Positions 17,790-27,143 of a DNA stretch of 60,888 nucleotides are shown in pieces (within the stretch, counting starts at the first letter, position 1; each line of letters opens with the position of its first letter). Position numbers and translations under genes: made by a program. A model generated the notes under the pieces. It had not been told where the DNA came from. It did not search any database and saw only the letters and a list, made by a program, of their open reading frames with translations. This stretch comes from Paraburkholderia sp. CNPSo 3272 (GTDB lineage Bacteria > Pseudomonadota > Gammaproteobacteria > Burkholderiales > Burkholderiaceae): contig NZ_JAMBPQ010000044.1 of NCBI RefSeq assembly GCF_024206495.1, positions 1 to 60,888 of the forward strand, given 5' to 3'.

Positions 17790-18701
17790 GTGAGCAACAC
17801 CGATCATCCACGCGGGCGCGCCTTGCGCGTTGTGACCCGGCATCCCCTCCGGTTCATCTTCCAGGTGTGCATGGCGTTCCGCAAGAACCAGGGGTTGCTG
17901 CTCGCGGGTGCGATCGCGTACTACGCGTTGCTGTCTATCGTGCCGCTTCTGATACTCGTCGCGATCGCGTTTAGTCATTTCGTTGGGGAGCAGCTGCTGC
18001 TCGATACCCTTGGCCGTTTGCTCGAATGGCTCGTACCGGGGCAGTCGAAAGCGATTGTGGGGGAGCTTGCGAGCTTTCTCGCTCATCGCTCCGTGATTGG
18101 ATGGTTTCTCGTTGTCACGATGATCTTTTTCAGCTCGCTTGCATTCACGGTCCTCGAGAACGCGCTTTCAATCATTTTCGTACATCGGGTCGCGATCCGG
18201 CGCAGACACTTCCTGCTGTCGGCAATCGTGCCTTATCTGTTCAGCCTGTCTCTGGGTATCGGCGTGCTGGTGGTGACGCTCGTCTCCAGCGGCCTGCATG
18301 CCGTAGCAAGCGACAGCATCATGCTGCTCGGTCATGCCGTGCCGCTGACAGGCGCGACCCGGGTCGTGCTGTATCTGTGCGGTTTCGCGGGTGAGATTCT
18401 GGTATTGACAGCGATTTATCTGGTGATACCGGCCGGGCGCACGACGCTGCGTCATGCATTCGTCGGCGCGCTCGCCGCTGGCGTGCTCTGGGAGATCACG
18501 CGACGCGTGCTGGTCTGGTATTTCGCGACGCTCTCCGAGGTGAGCGTCGTCTACGGGACGCTGACGACGGCGATCGTCGTGCTTTTCAGCCTCGAAACCC
18601 TCGCGACGCTGATGCTGTTCGGTGCACAACTCATTGCCGAGTATGAACGTCTCGATACGCGCGATGGCGAGGCGGCACCGCGGCCCGTGGTGACCGGTTG
18701 A
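17790..18701 (+). CDS. YihY/BrkB family inner-membrane protein
   Basis: 303-residue membrane protein with about six transmembrane segments. The family signature GAIAYYALLSIVPLLILV is in the first segment, and the late segment has SVVYGTLTTAIVVLFSLE. YihY proteins were once called ribonuclease BN by mistake; their molecular role is not settled, and BrkB was linked to serum resistance in Bordetella. GTG 17790 has AGGA upstream and gives a normal family N-terminus. Its position after heat-shock genes suggests an envelope-stress role, by inference only. Confidence 0.88.
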   Translation: MSNTDHPRGRALRVVTRHPLRFIFQVCMAFRKNQGLLLAGAIAYYALLSIVPLLILVAIAFSHFVGEQLLLDTLGRLLEWLVPGQSKAIVGELASFLAHRSVIGWFLVVTMIFFSSLAFTVLENALSIIFVHRVAIRRRHFLLSAIVPYLFSLSLGIGVLVVTLVSSGLHAVASDSIMLLGHAVPLTGATRVVLYLCGFAGEILVLTAIYLVIPAGRTTLRHAFVGALAAGVLWEITRRVLVWYFATLSEVSVVYGTLTTAIVVLFSLETLATLMLFGAQLIAEYERLDTRDGEAAPRPVVTG

Positions 18702-18931
18702 CCACAGGATGTGCGCCAGCAGGGCGCAGGCGCCGTGCAAGGCGTCGATCAGTCCCGACTCGTAGATGCCTTTTTGCATGATGGCGGGTGGCCGGAGTTG
18801 ACCATGTCCGCAGCAACGACGGCTGCGGCGCAGTTGCGTGGCCGCCGCCGCACGGAACAGGCTATTCTCTAGTGGTGTGCGCGCACCAGTTCCATCTGCA
18901 TTGGTATGACCAGAGCGAGGACGGATTATCC

Positions 18932-20599
18932 ATGCCAGCACGGTTCGGCGGTATCTCACTCGGTGACGTCACCGCCCGGTCGGCGAGAAAGCCGGATTAT
19001 GAGCGCGAATGTCGGGCCCTGCTCGCGCTGGCGAGCGCGCCGGCCCACTCGCGCGATGCCCTTCTGCAGAAAACGGCCGATTTCGCAATGGACCTGTGCT
19101 GCGCGCAAACCGCGGGCATCAGTCTGCTGGAGCGTGCCGGAGACGAAAATGTCTTCCGGTGGCACACGGTCGCCGGCAGGCTCGCGCATCTGAGCGGACT
19201 GACGACGCCGTGGCGCGAGTGCCCCTGTGCTGTCGTGATCGAGGCCGGCGAGCCGCTATTGTTCACGGCCCTTGCCACTGACTTTCCCGCACTTGCGAGC
19301 GCATGCGGCGGCGTGCACGAAGCACTGATCCTTCCGATTGTGTCCGGCGGTCGGCGGCTGGGGGCGATGTGGGTGGCCTCGCTCGAAGAGAACTGCCGGT
19401 TTACCCGGGAAGACCAGCGCGTGCTGACGGACCTGGCATCCGTCGCCAGCGGCGTGCTCGAACTCGTGCGGGCGCGTGAGCACAGTCGCCGCGAGACGCA
19501 GCGCTACTCCGAGGTCATCGCCGTCCTCGCGCATGAGTTTCGCAATCCGCTTGGGCCGCTCGAGAATGCAATCGACGCGATGCAGGTTGTCAGCGAAGGC
19601 AGGGAGCCGCTCAGCGCGTACCTGGCGGTCGCCCAACGGCAGATACGGCACCTCAGGACGTTAATGGATGAACTGCAGGACGCAAGCCGGCTGGATCACA
19701 ACAAGCTCAGCATCGCGCCCGTCGAGACCTCCCTGAGCGAGGTGCTTGCCGACGCGCTCGCCGCCGTGGAGGAGCGACGCCTCGAGCGGCACCATACGCT
19801 GTCGCTGAAAGTCCCCCCGGAGAATCTGCGACTGTGTGCCGACCCGGTTCGGCTCACGCAGATCATCGCGAACCTGCTGTCGAATGCGGTGCGCTACACG
19901 CTGCCGGGGGGAAATATCGCTGTCAGTGTCGAACATCTCGTCCGCAATGGCGAACCCCACGTCGCAATCGTGGTTCGCGATAACGGAATTGGCATTTCGC
20001 CGGCGTCCTTGCCGCATATCTTCGAACCTTTTGCGCAATTCGCGCGCACGCATGACGGCGGGAAAGATGGCGGTCTCGGCATCGGGCTGGCATTGGCCCA
20101 GCGCTTCGCAGAACTGCATGGCGGGGCGGTCGAAATCATCAGCAAAGGCGTCGGGCAGGGAACCGAAGCGCGCCTGACGGTTCCAGTGCGTCCGGGCGGC
20201 GCCGTCGGCACCGTGGCGCAGGGGCCCGCAGCCGCTCAGCAGATGGCGCGTCGTATCCTGCTCGTGGACGACAACGCGGACGCCCGCTTTGCCTTGGGTG
20301 GCCTGCTCGAACTCGAAGGCCACGAAGTCCGCGTGGCCGCGGACGGACCCGACGCACTGAAAATTCTTGAAAGCTGGCGACCGGACCTCGCGCTCATCGA
20401 CATCGGAATGCCCGGGATGGACGGCTACGAACTCGCCACGCGCATCAGGTCGTTTGCTGACCGGCCTCGTCTGAAGCTGGTCGCGCTCACGGGGCACGTT
20501 TCGAGCCACGACCGGACTGCCGCCACGCACGCCGGCTTCGATGCGCATCTGGGCAAGCCGGTGGATATCGGGCAGCTTAGACGCCTCCTCGCCTCATGA
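18932..20599 (+). CDS. GAF-domain hybrid histidine kinase with C-terminal receiver
   Basis: 555-residue cytoplasmic sensor. A GAF domain spans about 25-185. The HisKA helix carries the phosphoacceptor His201 in LAHEFRNPLGPL, the HATPase domain has NLLSNAVRY and GLGIGLALAQ, and the receiver (about 440-555) has VDDNAD, phospho-Asp490 in LIDIGMPGMDGYE and Lys542 in LGKPVD. There are no membrane segments, so it senses an internal signal. ATG 18932 follows GAGGA; the longer in-frame start at 18788 adds sequence unlike GAF proteins. A lone receiver gene faces it at 20810. Neither has a DNA-binding domain, so the output is unknown. Confidence 0.92.
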   Translation: MPARFGGISLGDVTARSARKPDYERECRALLALASAPAHSRDALLQKTADFAMDLCCAQTAGISLLERAGDENVFRWHTVAGRLAHLSGLTTPWRECPCAVVIEAGEPLLFTALATDFPALASACGGVHEALILPIVSGGRRLGAMWVASLEENCRFTREDQRVLTDLASVASGVLELVRAREHSRRETQRYSEVIAVLAHEFRNPLGPLENAIDAMQVVSEGREPLSAYLAVAQRQIRHLRTLMDELQDASRLDHNKLSIAPVETSLSEVLADALAAVEERRLERHHTLSLKVPPENLRLCADPVRLTQIIANLLSNAVRYTLPGGNIAVSVEHLVRNGEPHVAIVVRDNGIGISPASLPHIFEPFAQFARTHDGGKDGGLGIGLALAQRFAELHGGAVEIISKGVGQGTEARLTVPVRPGGAVGTVAQGPAAAQQMARRILLVDDNADARFALGGLLELEGHEVRVAADGPDALKILESWRPDLALIDIGMPGMDGYELATRIRSFADRPRLKLVALTGHVSSHDRTAATHAGFDAHLGKPVDIGQLRRLLAS

Positions 20600-20809
20600 A
20601 ATGACGGTAGGGCCGAAGAGTGCCCCGCCGGGTTCCGCCGCCATCCTTCGCCGCACCGCCGCCGGCCTGGCGGGTTGGTTGCCCCGACGCCGAATGGTCG
20701 GCAGCAGGATTGGCTATACCTGAGCACTACTGTCGGGCATCGGATGAGCGCACCGCGAGGATGCTTCCTGTGGAGCAGGTCAGGGACCCACGGCGCGCGA
20801 GACGTTTAG

Positions 20810-21268
20810 TTACGGCCCGCAGGCCATGTTTACCGGGGCCCATCTCGCCGGCGCCAGGTGCTGGAATCTGCCTGCCGCATGATGGATGGCGCAGGGGAGC
20901 GGGGGACTCGCCAGACGTGCGGCGACATACGCATCCACGGCGTCGATCAGTTCCCCCACCGGTACGGGCTTTCGCAGGAACAGGGACCAGCACCGGGGGC
21001 CGACGTCAGGCTCCGGCGCAGCAGAGAGCAGCACGATGGGCAACCCGGCGAATGCGGGCGAGGCACGCACCATCTGGCAGAGTGCAACGCCGTCGATGCC
21101 CGGCATCTCGTAGTCGGTAATGAGACACTGTACGGGTTCGCGCCGCATGAGATCGAGGGCTGCGCGGCCATCGGCTACACTGGTCACCCTGTGACCGCGA
21201 CTTTCCATGGCAAGCGCAAGCGGCCAGAGGTTTTCCGGGTCGTCGTCAACCAGCAGCACGTTGGCCAT
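20810..21268 (-). CDS. Single-domain response regulator with extra C-terminal tail
   Basis: 152-residue receiver protein. Acidic pair in VLLVDDDPEN, likely phospho-Asp in LITDYEMPGIDG, Ser/Thr switch in IVLLSAAPE and conserved Lys in FLRKPV. After about residue 122 there is a short His/Pro-containing tail with no output domain. ATG 21268 follows GGAGC; the in-frame 21349 start adds unrelated residues. It sits between two hybrid kinases, one on each side, and could act as a phosphate sink or shuttle for them. Confidence 0.85.
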   Translation of the reverse strand: MANVLLVDDDPENLWPLALAMESRGHRVTSVADGRAALDLMRREPVQCLITDYEMPGIDGVALCQMVRASPAFAGLPIVLLSAAPEPDVGPRCWSLFLRKPVPVGELIDAVDAYVAARLASPPLPCAIHHAAGRFQHLAPARWAPVNMACGP

Positions 21269-21449
21269 GGATGCTCCGTCGGGTTTGATTCGCGGCCCGT
21301 CGGGATGGCAGTAAGCCCCGGCGGACTGGCGTTGACGCGTTGTCCGCATCTGGCGTGCCGACGGGCGCGTGTCGTCGTGGGCCGGTCCTGATTTGCCGTT
21401 GTCTCGCCCGCCGCGTGGCCCTCGCCTTCTCGCAAGCCGGGCCAGTTCG

Positions 21450-21668
21450 ATGCCACCGGATTCATATTCATTTCAACGGGACCGTTCGCTGTTTCGCGTG
21501 AGCGTGTCGCAAGAGCGGGGCACAGTCTGGATGCGGGTGCCCGACATCGCAGTAATCGGTACAGACGAAGACGCGCTTTTTCAACGGATCCATTCCTGCT
21601 CAACCCGGCACCTTCCGCTGGCGTCAGCTTTTCGGGCGCTTGCCGGGAACGTATTTTGCTCATCCTGA
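21450..21668 (+). CDS. Doubtful small ORF upstream of the MEDS kinase
   Basis: 72-residue reading frame (MPPDSYSFQRDRSLF at the start) with mixed, fairly protein-like composition but no clear ribosome-binding site and no recognised family. It is the only candidate in the 485-base gap 21269-21753, which otherwise holds the promoters of the receiver and the MEDS kinase. Confidence 0.25.
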   Translation: MPPDSYSFQRDRSLFRVSVSQERGTVWMRVPDIAVIGTDEDALFQRIHSCSTRHLPLASAFRALAGNVFCSS

Positions 21669-21753
21669 CGTTGCTCGCGCGAGTGCCACCTTTCCCGGCG
21701 GCCGTGCACTCCGGCGCGCAACGCGCAGGCGATCCATACCTCCGGTGTTATCG

Positions 21754-23952
21754 ATGAAAACTACCGATGTGTTGACGGCAGGGTCAAGCAGCAATGCCGG
21801 CCACTTCGTGCACTTTTATGAAAACGAGGCGCCGCTGATCCGGCGGGTCGCGGAATTCGTGGAAGAAGGGCTGGCCGCGGGCGGCAGCGCGATCCTGATT
21901 GCAACGCAGCCGCATCTCGCCGCGCTGCGCACGCGCCTGAGCCGCCACAGCGACTGCGCCGATCCCGCCGCGCCCGAGTCGACACTCTTCATGCTGGATG
22001 CGCAGACGACGCTTGCAGGTCTGTGCGTTGACGGTTGGCCGGACGAGCGTCTGTTCGATTCGACCGTAGGTACCCTCGTCGCCCGCGCTGCGCGACGGGG
22101 CGGACCCGTGCACGCGTTTGGCGAGATGGTCGCGCTGTTATCCGCGCAGGGCCGGCATGACGCGGCCCTGCGGCTCGAACACCTGTGGAACGGGCTGGGT
22201 GCCCGGTACCGCTTCTCGCTGATGTGCGCCTACCCGCAACGCCTCTTTCCGACTGGCGACGAAACTGCGGTTTTCCGGCACATCTGCGACGCCCATGCGC
22301 GCGTGCTGCCGGACGACATTTTCACGGCCGCGTCGCCCGCGGAGGCATTCCGGCACGCTGCGCTGTGGCGGCAAAAGGCGGGCGCCCTGGAGGCGGAAAT
22401 ACTGCGCCGGGAACGCGCCGAGCGCCAGCGCGACGACATGCTGATGAATTCACCGGTCGCCACCGCGCTGCTCACCGGCCCGGACCACCGCTTCCGGCTC
22501 GCGAACCTCGCCTACACGTCGCTGGCCAGTCGCGACAATCTCGTTGGTTGCCGCTACGCCGACATGTTTCCCGGGGATCATGAGGTCGCGCAGGCATTGC
22601 GACGCGCGTTCGAGCGCGGCGAGCCGGTCGTCATCGACGAGCACCGCCGTCACGGCGCCGCTGGCGCAGGGCGCGTCTTCACCGTGCACGTCAAGCCGCT
22701 GCATCCGGAAAGCGGCCAGGCGGTCGACAGCCTGATCCTGACGGCCGTTGACGTTACGGAGCATGTGCGTGCGCGTGAACGCCTGGAACGACTGCACGCG
22801 GAACGGGCCACGCTGGTCGCAGATCTCGAGCAGGCAAGTCGCGTCAAGGACGAATTCCTTGCCATGCTTGGTCACGAACTGCGCAACCCGCTGGCGCCGA
22901 TCGTCACCGCGCTGCAACTGATGCGGCTGCACGGAGAAACGGCGTCGTCTCGCGAGCAGTCGATCCTCGAGCGCCAGGTCGAGCACCTCGTCCGTCTGGT
23001 TGACGACCTGCTGGATGTCTCCCGCATCACCCGCGGCGACGTGGAGCTGAAAAAGGAAGCCGTCAATCTGCGCGAGGTAATCACGAAAGCAGTTGAAATG
23101 GCAAGTCCGCTGTTTGAGCAACGTGGACACCGGCTCGAGGTGGACACCGGCAGCGGCATTACCTGCGAAGCAGACCCGGTGCGCCTCGCGCAGGTCATCA
23201 GCAATCTGCTCACGAACGCGGCGCGTTATACCGATGCGCCGGGCGAAATAAGCGTGCGCGCCACATGTGTCGGGCAACGAGTCCAGATCCGCGTTCGCGA
23301 TAACGGCATGGGCATCGGGCGGGACTCGCTCGCGCAGATCTTTTTACCGTTCTATCGCGGCAAAGAAGCCGACGGACGCGGCGCAGGAGGGCTGGGTCTC
23401 GGTCTGGCGCTGGCGAAAAACCTAGTCGAGCTGCATGGTGGCTCGGTGCGCGCGACCAGTGACGGGCCTGGGCGCGGCAGCGAGTTTACCGTCGAGTTGC
23501 CGCGCGGCAACGTCGAACGGTTGCCTGCCGATGCGAAGGCCGGTACGGCGGCCGTCACGGTAGCTGCGGGACGGCGCGTACTCGTGGTAGACGATAATGC
23601 AGACGCTGCCATTGCGCTCGCGGAGTGGCTCCGCATCCATGGTCATGTTGTCGAGGCGCTGCATGATCCAGTCGCAGCGCTGCAATGCGCCGCGTCGTTC
23701 GATCCAGACGTTGTTGTGCTCGATATAGGCCTTCCGGGCATGGACGGCTACGAACTTTGCAGACAGTTGCGCACGCTACTCGACTCCCGGTCGCGCACAT
23801 ATGTGGCGCTGACCGGCTACGGGCAGGACGGCGACCGCGAACGCAGCCGCGCCGCAGGCTTTGAACGCCATTTCGTGAAGCCGTTGCAGCCGCCCCTGCT
23901 TCTGGATATCGTCCTTTCCGCACCGGCGCCGGCAGGCAGGGAGCGGACCTGA
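21754..23952 (+). CDS. MEDS-PAS hybrid histidine kinase with receiver
   Basis: 732 residues. The N-terminal MEDS sensory domain (about 10-190; HFVHFYENEAPLIRRV is its signature) is known from the DcmR-type regulators of methylotrophs and methanogens. A PAS domain follows (about 228-340), then HisKA with His374 in MLGHELRNPLAP, HATPase with NLLTNAARY, and a receiver with VDDNADA and phospho-Asp657 in VVLDIGLPGMDGYE. There is no transmembrane segment. ATG 21754 begins the MEDS domain cleanly. No DNA-binding partner lies nearby, and the orphan receiver at 20810 is the closest candidate. The MEDS ligand is not established. Confidence 0.92.
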   Translation: MKTTDVLTAGSSSNAGHFVHFYENEAPLIRRVAEFVEEGLAAGGSAILIATQPHLAALRTRLSRHSDCADPAAPESTLFMLDAQTTLAGLCVDGWPDERLFDSTVGTLVARAARRGGPVHAFGEMVALLSAQGRHDAALRLEHLWNGLGARYRFSLMCAYPQRLFPTGDETAVFRHICDAHARVLPDDIFTAASPAEAFRHAALWRQKAGALEAEILRRERAERQRDDMLMNSPVATALLTGPDHRFRLANLAYTSLASRDNLVGCRYADMFPGDHEVAQALRRAFERGEPVVIDEHRRHGAAGAGRVFTVHVKPLHPESGQAVDSLILTAVDVTEHVRARERLERLHAERATLVADLEQASRVKDEFLAMLGHELRNPLAPIVTALQLMRLHGETASSREQSILERQVEHLVRLVDDLLDVSRITRGDVELKKEAVNLREVITKAVEMASPLFEQRGHRLEVDTGSGITCEADPVRLAQVISNLLTNAARYTDAPGEISVRATCVGQRVQIRVRDNGMGIGRDSLAQIFLPFYRGKEADGRGAGGLGLGLALAKNLVELHGGSVRATSDGPGRGSEFTVELPRGNVERLPADAKAGTAAVTVAAGRRVLVVDDNADAAIALAEWLRIHGHVVEALHDPVAALQCAASFDPDVVVLDIGLPGMDGYELCRQLRTLLDSRSRTYVALTGYGQDGDRERSRAAGFERHFVKPLQPPLLLDIVLSAPAPAGRERT

Positions 23953-24018
23953 CGCCATCAGGCCGATCATTGCGGTCGGAGTGCATGTGTGCACTCGCAC
24001 ACCAGGTTCAGACCTCTA

Positions 24019-24498
24019 TCAGGGATAGAATCCCGAACCCACCAGACCAGGAACTCCATCGATCGTCACGGCCTTCACGTAGGTCCATTTCTGCGATGGC
24101 TGGGTCTGTCCAGGTTTCGCGGACATGTAGTCGACCCATCCCGATCCACTGGTCTTAGCCGTCTGAATCATGGCGTCGTGAAACAACTTGCCATTGACAT
24201 CTTTCTGACCGCTGACATTCGTCCCCTCGCGCGCTGGGATGCCCGTATTCAACAAGACATTCGACTCAAGGTCGTATACGAACACGTATGTGTCACCGTG
24301 CAACCACTCCGAGTCCTTTACTCTGAACTCGGAAAAAGCTGCTTTACCTTTACTGTCGATCAACGCGGCGGCTTTGTTGACTAGCGCTTCGACCTGTCTC
24401 GCCTGCGCGGATGGGGGAGGAGACGATTGAGCAAATGATGCGGTGCCGGGCAAGCCCGAGAAAAGCAAGAGACCGAGCAAGAACGCTTTCATCTTCAT
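24019..24498 (-). CDS. Exported single-Cache-domain protein
   Basis: 159 residues with a Sec signal peptide (to about residue 23, TASFAQ). The mature part has the single Cache fold pattern: an N-terminal helix (VEALVNKAAALID), then DTYVFVYDLESNVLLNTG, GKDVNG-like spacing, GSGWVDYM and a final GVPGLVGSGFY strand. Cache domains bind small ligands outside the cell as part of receptors. This one has no transmembrane or signalling module, so it is probably a free periplasmic binding protein. AGGAGGTGATGTC before ATG 24498 is a near-perfect ribosome-binding site, suggesting strong expression. Confidence 0.85.
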   Translation of the reverse strand: MKMKAFLLGLLLFSGLPGTASFAQSSPPPSAQARQVEALVNKAAALIDSKGKAAFSEFRVKDSEWLHGDTYVFVYDLESNVLLNTGIPAREGTNVSGQKDVNGKLFHDAMIQTAKTSGSGWVDYMSAKPGQTQPSQKWTYVKAVTIDGVPGLVGSGFYP

Positions 24499-24642
24499 GA
24501 CATCACCTCCTGCGGTGGACGTCGTGGCCGTGTGCGCGCTTCCAGAACTGACGCTGGGAATTTCTGGCTAGCATGATTGATAGCCACGAATGCCGCAATA
24601 CCATGAAAGTGCGCGGCCGCCCGGCCTACGGGCTACCTGGTC

Positions 24643-25026
24643 GTGAGATTGCTGCTACCAAACAATTTGTTTCCAGTGCGGCCCATCCTGCTCCAGGATT
24701 GGTGCAAGGCTGGCATCCTGTTCGACATGGCGCGCAACAACGTCTGGCCAGCACCGTACACCGGGCGCGTGTTACGCAACGCGTTTTCGGAGAAATGGGC
24801 CGGACGCGAGCGCGAGCTGTTGCAGCAGTTGCACGTCGAGCATCCGCGCTATATGGAGGCGCGCGCCACACGGCAGTACGACCTGGCTGCCGTGATCGCC
24901 GGCGAGTCCGCGGCGTTGATCCGCGAGGTGCTGCCGGCCGGGACGATCGTCGCAAATGTCGTCAGGGAAATGGATGCGATTCTCGGGTATTCGTCGTACA
25001 AAGCGCGGCGAGCATCAGGTGCCTAG
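24643..25026 (+). pseudogene. Nitronate monooxygenase C-terminal fragment
   Basis: The translated frame keeps only the C-terminal third of a nitronate monooxygenase (2-nitropropane dioxygenase family): PYTGRVLRNAFSEKW, followed by VIAGESAALIREVLPAG. The FMN-binding barrel that makes up most of the roughly 330-residue enzyme is missing, and sequence upstream of about 24700 is unrelated. It abuts the decayed copy of the duplicated lipoprotein segment, so the truncation probably came with that rearrangement. Confidence 0.75.
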
Positions 25027-25089
25027 GGGTGAAAGGTGCCGCAGCGATTTCGATGATGTGCGACCCATGCGATACGAAATCGCAATCGA

Positions 25090-25570
25090 TCACATCGCCG
25101 GGGGGATCGGGTTGCCGCCCAAGGCGGCGGCCCCGCCGGGCATTGGCACACGCTCGCCATTGGCGTACATGCATTGAACGTACGCCTGGTCATAAGCGAG
25201 TTTGAAGGGTGGTGGCGGCGCGTTGTGCTATGCCGGCGCCGATCATGCTGCCAGCAAGCAAGCACCGACTGCCGCGCCATGGCGGCCGTTGAACGCGGCA
25301 CCGGCGGCGGCGCCAAGCGCGGTGCCGACGGCAGTACCGCCGAGCGCAGTGCTTGCTGAGGCCGACTGGGTGTTGGCGCCCCCTGGCTGCCCGGATGCGA
25401 ATTGCTGACACATCGCGTCATGACTGCGGAATTGTTCGAGCGACTTGCCGGTGCTGGGCAGCGCCATCACGGTGGGGGCCATCGGCGTGGCAGCGCAACC
25501 GGCGAGTGCGACGATACCTGTTGGGATAATGATGGCGGCTGCGATGAATAAGCTCCGCTTCGCGCTCGGA
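25090..25570 (-). pseudogene. Decayed copy of glycine-zipper lipoprotein gene
   Basis: Homologous to the gene at 35772-36449, reading GCAATPMAPTVMALP and then GGTAVGTALGAAAGAAFNG. It has lost its start: a stop precedes the signal-peptide remnant and no ATG is left. A deletion of about ten bases near 25250 shifts the frame inside the glycine zipper, and one extra A near 25195 shifts it again before TLQTR. The C-terminus ends naturally (ANGERVPMPGG then stop at 25090), so this copy keeps the ancestral 3' end that the other copy has lost. Confidence 0.8.
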
Positions 25571-26180
25571 ATCTACTTAGGAACGCGAAGTATAGCCAGG
25601 TCCTTGCGTACCGATGCCGCTGACGAAAACACAAACCTGTCCGATGTTCTACACTCGCGTCGCGTCACGCAAGACGTGACCGGAGGGAAGAGAGGTGTGC
25701 CTATAGCGCGCTTCGACGTCCTGTCAATTTTCGTGATAAATCGAACTATACGAGGCCAGGCGTGACGCGGTCGTTGCGCCGGAAACCGATGAATCGAATT
25801 TCACAACGCCGGCTCTGCTGAAAGCCTGCTGTCGAGCCGCCAAGCCCGCCAAAGTCACGTGGATGTCCGCAGGACTGCGCGAATAGCCATCGATGCGTTC
25901 GTAGTCCGCTTGCTGCAGTTGAACGATGGCTTCGCGCGCCTGCAAACGCACCAAAGGATCGGTGTTCTCTGCGGATCTGACACTGGGAAGAGGGAGGAAT
26001 GACACGACCGTGAAAACCGGCATGAACGCGTTCGCCATGATGAATTTCCAATTTGGACGTCAGAAACAATGACGCGAGTTATCTAGAAACGACCTGGGAG
26101 GTCTCGAAGAACGCAATCTTCTTATCCGTGCATTTCGAATTGCTTACGAAAATTCATTGTTTCCTGGTATGCAACGAATC
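25105..26180. repeat. Segmental duplication, copy A
   Basis: Shares long stretches with about 35960-37475: the glycine-zipper gene, the noncoding stretch from about 25605 to 25723 and the DUF4148-like gene with its upstream region. Copy A lacks the segment that corresponds to about 36423-36845 of copy B, including a whole small gene. The DUF4148-like products differ at about 22 of 104 residues, so the duplication is old. Confidence 0.85.
25724..26038 (-). CDS. DUF4148-like exported protein (copy A)
   Basis: 104 residues: an N-terminal signal-like segment (MANAFMPVFTVVSFLPLPSV), then the DUF4148-like pattern of a Gln/Leu-rich helix with ADYERIDGY and SPADIHVTLAGLAARQQAF. DUF4148 proteins are small exported proteins almost confined to Burkholderiales, with no known function. 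GGAAA lies upstream of ATG 26038. Its paralogue at 36993-37307 has identical start context (TTCATCATGGCGAA) and about four fifths identical residues. It is intact although the neighbouring gene in this copy is dead. Confidence 0.7.
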   Translation of the reverse strand: MANAFMPVFTVVSFLPLPSVRSAENTDPLVRLQAREAIVQLQQADYERIDGYSRSPADIHVTLAGLAARQQAFSRAGVVKFDSSVSGATTASRLASYSSIYHEN

Positions 26181-26233
26181 GTGACGTTGCGCGCGTTCTG
26201 CGAGATGAGCTTTCAGCACAAAGACGTCCCGCA

Positions 26234-26935
26234 TCACTTACCGTAGTTCTGCGCGGCAGCCTCGTCTTCGCGCCGGCGAACTAGCCGACCGATCTGGACA
26301 AGTGCTGCGACGAGAAGCAGTACTGCAAGCCACAGTGCTCCGTCATGCAACATCCGCGTCGTCACGCCCCCAAAAACCGCGCCTGCGAAAAAACAAGAAC
26401 CTGCCATCCCAAGCAGTGACGCATCATGCAGCGCAGTTCTGTTGTAATTCGGGATAAAGGCCTCCATCAGCTTTTTTGCCGCTCGCCGCAGATTGCCTGT
26501 TGTCATGACCGACGTGTAGGTCAGATTCTCGATATGCGTGAAGGATAAAGTCTGCAGGGTGGCGACGAACGAAATGCCGGGAATAAGCCAGAAATCCGAG
26601 TCACCGACCAGACCGCTTGCCGCCACGGACAGGAAGGCAATCTCAAGAAGCAAGCAAACGAGTGCTGGACGACGCACTGAAGGTGCAAAGGCATCGAGGC
26701 GCAGGAGATGAACGACAAATACGGCGAATACGAAAGCGATCAATGGAGGGATATGGCGAGCCGCCCGCGCCCAGTCCCCCGCCGCTATGTGTATGCCGAG
26801 AAGGGCGACATTCCCCGTCATCGTATTGGCAAACACGCCACCATGCCCGACATATGCGAAAGCGTCCAAGAAGCCTCCCGATAATGTCAACAGCGCCGCG
26901 ACGCTGCGAGTTCTACTCGCCGAATCAAAGTCCAT
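26234..26935 (-). CDS. YoaK/DUF1275 family membrane protein
   Basis: 233-residue protein with about six transmembrane segments. Family marks are GGFLDAFAYVGHGGVFANTMTGN near the start and SFTHIENLTYTSVMTTGNLR in the middle. Function in the family is unknown. ATG 26935 gives the typical DUF1275 N-terminus; the longer frame from 27400 overlaps the divergent LysR gene and is not family-like. It is divergent from the LysR gene with about 208 bases between starts, a common arrangement for a LysR target. Confidence 0.85.
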   Translation of the reverse strand: MDFDSASRTRSVAALLTLSGGFLDAFAYVGHGGVFANTMTGNVALLGIHIAAGDWARAARHIPPLIAFVFAVFVVHLLRLDAFAPSVRRPALVCLLLEIAFLSVAASGLVGDSDFWLIPGISFVATLQTLSFTHIENLTYTSVMTTGNLRRAAKKLMEAFIPNYNRTALHDASLLGMAGSCFFAGAVFGGVTTRMLHDGALWLAVLLLVAALVQIGRLVRRREDEAAAQNYGK

Positions 26936-27143
26936 CGCATCGACCTCTCTTCTTGACCGGTAGTGCCAATATACTGGTTGCATGCCGCGCGGCAAGCTGC
27001 TGCGAAGGGTACCTCGCAATAAATAGCTGGCTTGTGAAGTTTGACCGTCGTGCGCTTGCGCCAGCATGCGCGCGCAGTTCCCAATGGGCGCTTTGAGCTG
27101 CGTCGTGCAAAATATCCGCATCCAGAAAACGCGGAGAGTGCCC

